Positions 59,864 to 64,000 of a stretch of DNA of 64,000 nucleotides are shown piece by piece. Every line of letters begins with the position of its first letter. Position 1 is the first letter of the stretch. Made by a program: the position numbers and the translations under genes. The stretch is from Polyodon spathula (taxonomy: Eukaryota > Chordata > Actinopteri > Acipenseriformes > Polyodontidae), in NCBI RefSeq assembly GCF_017654505.1, contig NC_054536.1, positions 13,700,794 through 13,764,793 of the forward strand. Direction: 5' to 3'. The notes under the pieces were generated by a model, which did no database searches, was not told the DNA's origin, and was given only the letters and a program-made list of their open reading frames with translations.

Positions 59864-60637
59864 TGTGACAAGAGATCAAATGATTCTTGGTGTTAGATCA
59901 CCTTCCCGACCTGTGAGGGCACTATGTGAAAGGAATAGAGTACCCTTAATCAAATGGCATGACAATTTTTGCTTAGGGTAGGTAAAAGTCAGTAAGTTAG
60001 GAAGGGGGCTGAGCTACGGCACCCAAGCTCAATGACTCGGATGGGAGACAGCGTGGCATCCGAGGATTGGAGGAGCGGATGCGCTCGTTAACCTAGGGGT
60101 CATGAGCGAGGGTATAAATAGGAGGTGTAGTGAAAGTAATATTTTCCTTTGTATATGATTAGTAACAACCTAGAAGGAGTCCCTGTTATTTGTGAAAGAA
60201 ACCATGAGTGTTTCTTAGTTTTGTCTTATAACATTGTTTTTTGTATTGTCTGTTTCAAGATTACTAACACAATCCAGAGCTGTATCCGCAGGCCAGCATC
60301 AAACCTGGATATCAACACTCATTTTTCACTGATGAACTGTCTTTGCACTGCGAGCACTTAATTCATGCACTGTAGGAACTGTGTCTGTGTTTGTGTTTTG
60401 TGTGGGTGAGAAAAGACTTGACTTTTGGTTTTTGGTCAAACCCATTGGATTTACAAACAGAAGTGATACTGGCTGTACCACTCCCATCATTATTATTGTT
60501 TGCAGGTTTTGTCATAAGGCTCTGGACACTATAATCATTAATAAATACCCCTGCACCTCTGAATCATTCTCTGTGCATGATTCCTTGCACCTCTGAATCA
60601 TTAATCCACTCTGCACTGCACTCACCACTTTGCCACA
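59864..60637 (+). mobile_element. Solo LTR, copy 3, with 5-bp target duplication
   Basis: A 774-bp segment starting TGTGACAAGAG and ending CACTTTGCCACA. It is flanked on both sides by CTGTC (59859-59863 and 60638-60642), a perfect 5-bp target-site duplication that shows a single LTR left after recombination between two. It has the family box GACCTGTGAGGGC near 59909, a TATA box GGTATAAATAGG near 60111 and an AATAAA near 60540. A 36-bp duplication (GCACCTCTGAATCATT twice) lies at about 60552-60603. No proviral genes remain. The family is shared with 24706-25459 and 29185-29759. Confidence 0.88.
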
Positions 60638-61724
60638 CTGTCTTAATAACATGTATAACCACTGATTGCTGTTGATAGATCCTTTAATGTTCTACCATAT
60701 TCTACTGCTAACTTCTAAATTGTCTTGCGTAACCCAAGAACAAAATGGTTACCAACACTAGATGTTAGACAGAATGTCAGCTTTAAAACAATCTATAGCT
60801 TGGGGCTATTAGGTTTTTTTTTTTTTGAAATTGGAAGCATTGATTTTTTTTTTTTTTTTAGTTATGCAACAGCAGATCTCCAGCACAAAGCACATCAAAG
60901 ATACTTCATTACTCTAAAATAACGAGTAAGCAGAATTCATATATAACTGAAAAAATAAAATACTTGCAAATTGTACATTAGCTGTGAGGGCAGTCATATA
61001 GCAACATGATAAGGTAAATGGTTTACCTTTGGCACAAAATGAAACACAAAATATTCTTTGGATTTACAAACAATATGATCGACAATGACAGTCTGTCAGG
61101 CAAAGAAATGGTTCACAAAGAAGCCAAGAAATTGTATTCTAGATATACTGCCTAGGAAAATAAATACATTGTATGGGGTACAATTTGACCAGGATATTTT
61201 CCTATATAAAGCTCTTGTTTTTACTGCTGTCACACCATAGTTGTAAGCCCCAATAAAGTGAATCACAGACTGATAAAGACAGATGGTTCCAGGCCTGGAT
61301 CAAAATATTCACCTCTGTTTACTAGCATAGTATCTCTTTGCAGGTGGAGCAGGTTATAATAATAGTATTTCTTGCACATGAGTTATGGTGTAGGTAGGTA
61401 AGCCCTTTGTGGCAGAACTGATCAGCTAGTTTCTTCTACATTCGCACGCAGTTACCTTGATAAAAGTCCCAGAAGGCCACTATGACTTTGGGAGCAATAC
61501 TGGAATATCCAGTGACTGGTGCTGAATTGGCAAGCAAGAGCATTTCGTTTCTGGCCACTGTCCAGGGTGATGAACATGATCCCAGAGCTATTTAAAACAT
61601 GTGTACACATTATAAAATCTATAATGAGGGCAATGTTAATGTCCAGGGCAATACCAAACTTTGCCCTGCTTTTTGCACATGCTGCAAAAGATTTGGGAAT
61701 GAGGGATTTCACTGTGTGTGTGTA

Positions 61725-61791
<67 letters not shown>

Positions 61792-62588
61792 TGTACATAT
61801 TGGAAATAAAACAATCCATACATGGATGAAGTGTGCAAATACTTACCCTATTAGATTTGTAACTAAAATGTCTTTATATTTAATTTAATTTCAAAGTCAA
61901 TTAGAAAACAATTTTTTACTGCTGCTTTATTTATTTAAGAAAAAAAGGTGTTTATTACAGGAATTGAATATTAATATTTAACGTTAAGCCCTAACATTTT
62001 TTACAAGTTACAACAACCCCCTCATGACTGACATGTCCGTTGCATGTAGTTCATGATAAAACATCAAGAGGAAGTAGAATTTGTAGTAAATAAATCAATA
62101 CATAAATATGTAAATAAATAAATAAATAATGAACAAAAGCTTTGGACAAACTAGGGCCACATACATGTCCCCACATTTTTTGTCATTAGTAATGTTGTCG
62201 CAAGCAAACATTGTTTTAGGGCTTCCATTTTATTAAGTTGCCTTCTATTTCTTATAGCAGGATCAATCTGTCGAACTTTGTTGTTTTTCTTACTGTAACA
62301 GGAGATTTGAAACAAAAATAGTTATCTTGAGGCACTTTATAAGAATACCAAAGAGAGTCCTTGCCAATCTTCCTTTCTAAGTCTTTCTTTCATCTACCTC
62401 TTAGAAGGAGACGTAACTGTAAATATTAATTGGAAGGCTGGCTTATTTCCTTTGAGTCTTCTGTACCACATTTTGCAAGATGTTTTCTTTGAAGAGCAAA
62501 CCAAAATTACTTGATAATAATAAATAAAGCCCCAAACTTAAACAGTAGATTTACACAAAAAAGACCCCTTACTCCTGTAAAAAAAAAC
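60638..62588. other. Downstream region and likely 3' UTR of cadherin
   Basis: No other gene recognised. The part nearest 62588 is probably 3' UTR on the minus strand; candidate poly(A) signals (AATAAA on minus) are near 62230 and 61930. An (AT)n array is at 61732-61788. Confidence 0.5.
61732..61788. repeat. (TA)n microsatellite
   Basis: About 28 TA units. Confidence 0.97.
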
Positions 62589-63088
62589 TTAGAGTGTGTC
62601 GGTTTTTTCCAAATGAGACTCATGTTCTTCAAATATTCCTGCCAGGGTTTTAAATCGAGGCCCCCACTCCCTGAGGTAATTATAACCCTCATCAGCATCA
62701 GCAGCCAGTGACTCAATGGAGCTTAAAGACTCCGCTACAGAGCCATCACCTTCATAGGCATATGTTGCAAGTGAGTCGTATGGTGGTGCACTGGAATTAA
62801 CGTCATTCTCCTGCAGCCGCTGGTGAATGAAATCTCTGATGTCTGCACTTTCTTGGGAAATAGGTGGCTTGGGACAGGTCTCAGTCTCTGGTTTCACATC
62901 CCTTCGAAACGTGTTGCCTTTAATTACTTTGGGGTTCCTCAGGGTGCCCATGTCAAAAGCATGGGTATCTTCTTCTCCACCACCTTCATCATCATAGTGT
63001 ATGACATTGTCACGGATGTCTTCCTTAGAGGTCATCAACGTCTCTTTCCTCTTTTGTCTCCTGAGCGCAACATAGAGAACCACGATCA
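62589..63088 (-). CDS. Type II classical cadherin, last coding exon (cytoplasmic tail)
   Basis: Final coding exon of a type II classical cadherin, a calcium-dependent cell-cell adhesion receptor. It encodes the end of the membrane helix (IVVLYVAL), the basic stop-transfer RRQKRK, the juxtamembrane p120-catenin region with DEGGGEEDT, and the distal beta-catenin region with [14 protein letters not shown], a serine-rich SLSSIES stretch and WGPRF, ending at a TAA. The exon start is set by a pyrimidine-rich acceptor ending in CAG just upstream on the minus strand. The phase (one base of the Val codon from the previous exon, two from this one) matches the upstream exon exactly, leaving 165 full codons plus stop. 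The frame is uninterrupted, so this is a live gene. The tail reads closest to the CDH6/9/10/19 group; I cannot fix the paralogue. Possible minus-strand poly(A) signals lie about 0.35 kb (near 62230) and 0.65 kb (near 61930) past the stop. Confidence 0.96.
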
Positions 63089-63907
63089 CTGCAAGAAGTA
63101 CAAAAGAAAACAAACAAAAAAAATTATAAAGACAACCCGAGTCAAAAGTGTTGTAAAACCAATTTTTATATGGTAGGGTTTTTTTTGTTTGTTTGTTTGT
63201 TTGTTTAATAAAAGCTCTGCATACTAACCTATTGTATCCTGTTGTAAAATAACTATTAACTAAATAAAAAAACAGCTATAATGAAAACATCTATAATCTC
63301 ATGGAGTTTGTCTGACTATAAAAAGATTAATTTTATTCTATTAAAAAAAAAAAAAAAAAAAACATTGATAGTATTACTAAAGCAATAAGGCACAATGGAA
63401 GGGCATAACAATGAGATAATCCAAGTTTTCAGGAACCTACAAGTGTTCTTGTGTTATCAAAAACAAATTAAAAAGCAAATCGTGAATTCATGGTATGTAT
63501 TTGTGAGGGGTTTCATGTAAGAGCTTTAAACTTCAGTTTTATCAGTGCATGGTAACAATTAATTAACCAATTAATCACATATTTTATATGGAGTATGGTG
63601 ATACTCTGCCACAAAACATTGAGTAAAATAATACATTTGACATAAAATTATTTCAAGTGCAGACATTAATTTATTATATTTAATTTTACTCAGAAAAACA
63701 CTTTTAATAAAGCTCATTTGGGCAATATTTCCCTTATTTAAAACACATATTTTCATGTTTGCAAATGTACTGCCTTCATTTGAGTGGTACTCAAAGAACT
63801 TGTTTATACCAATCCTTGAAGTCTCTATAAACCTGCCTAACCTGGACCTGTGTAATGCATCACAATCCAGAAAGGGCTGATGAGAAGAAAAGGGAAAGAT
63901 AACTAAC
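63089..63907 (-). other. Cadherin last intron
   Basis: An 819-bp intron between the transmembrane and cytoplasmic exons, with GT donor at 63907-63906 and AG acceptor at 63090-63089 on the minus strand. It carries a (TTTG)n/T-rich tract near 63180-63207 and an A run near 63343-63362. A minus-strand ORF at 63571-63927 overlaps the donor but is not coding beyond the exon. No other element recognised. Confidence 0.85.
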
Positions 63908-64000
63908 CCAAGAGTATAATGATGCATAGAAGGATTGCTATCAGTGCCCCAGTGCTGAGCCCCACTGGTAAGAAGATTGCTTCAACATTGCAAGATAAGA
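63908..64000 (-). CDS. Type II classical cadherin, transmembrane exon (partial, runs off window)
   Basis: Penultimate coding exon of the same cadherin, too short to stand out as an ORF. Thirty codons are visible. They encode the last extracellular residues, including a Cys-Asn pair, then the hallmark [14 protein letters not shown] and a hydrophobic run that continues into the next exon as the membrane helix. The donor is G|GTTAGT on the minus strand at 63907/63908. The single G left over completes the Val codon of the cytoplasmic exon, so the splice phase is consistent. The exon continues beyond base 64000, and the ectodomain exons lie outside the window. [15 protein letters not shown] is typical of type II cadherins, which supports the family call independently of the tail. 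Confidence 0.93.

Noticed and set aside
59980..60110. Possible tRNA or 5S-like RNA gene in a GC-richer stretch
   Set aside because: No A/B-box pair or cloverleaf; it is the U3 region of the solo LTR.

Overview
This is a gene-poor vertebrate nuclear window. The only host gene is at the right edge: the last two coding exons of a classical type II cadherin on the minus strand (transmembrane exon 63908-64000, cytoplasmic exon 62589-63088). The other ~62 kb is intergenic sequence downstream of that gene, filled with transposable elements of many classes, microsatellites and minisatellites. The mix (CR1-like and L2 LINEs, MIR-like tRNA SINE, DIRS tyrosine-recombinase retrotransposon, LTR elements, Tc1, piggyBac and hAT transposons) points to a ray-finned fish. 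A tRNA-derived SINE at about 42.3-42.7 kb resembles, from memory, repeats of sturgeon/paddlefish-type non-teleost fish; that is a weak inference.

Layout. 1-6.7 kb: AT-rich non-coding DNA with (AT)n tracts and an L2-type tail near 2.4 kb. 6.73-12.41 kb: a nearly complete but decayed DIRS element, with terminal inverted repeats, a GC-rich 80-bp repeat, gag remnant, RT/RNase H, tyrosine recombinase and internal complementary region. 13.0-16.4 kb: a BED-finger fragment, a hexamer-rich array, a 48-bp minisatellite and an LTR plus leader of an LTR retrotransposon. 16.88-17.83 kb: a non-autonomous hAT-like element. 21.3 kb: MIR-like SINE. 22.17-27.33 kb: a segment bounded by inverted piggyBac-type ends with TTAA, holding an LTR and an L2 reverse-transcriptase fragment. 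29.2-33.4 kb: another LTR copy, a Tc1 scrap, inverted repeats of a second DIRS subfamily and another LTR candidate. 37.6-39.3 kb: two LINE reverse-transcriptase fragments from different families joined at an (AT)n tract. 41.5-46.9 kb: BED-finger scrap, tRNA SINE, Tc1 copy, then a 5'-truncated CR1-like LINE with an uninterrupted 712-codon frame. 46.9-62.5 kb: non-coding DNA with a 61-bp poly-C run, two more Tc1 elements and a solo LTR with a perfect 5-bp target duplication.

I found no operon, CRISPR array, rRNA/tRNA gene or novel host system. The interest lies in the architecture of the mobile elements: DIRS termini of two subfamilies, nested piggyBac/LTR/L2, Tc1 IR/DR termini with a precise deletion, and a minisatellite that repeats a consensus 5' splice site. 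All element calls come from reading translated motifs and terminal sequences by eye; no database search was run.
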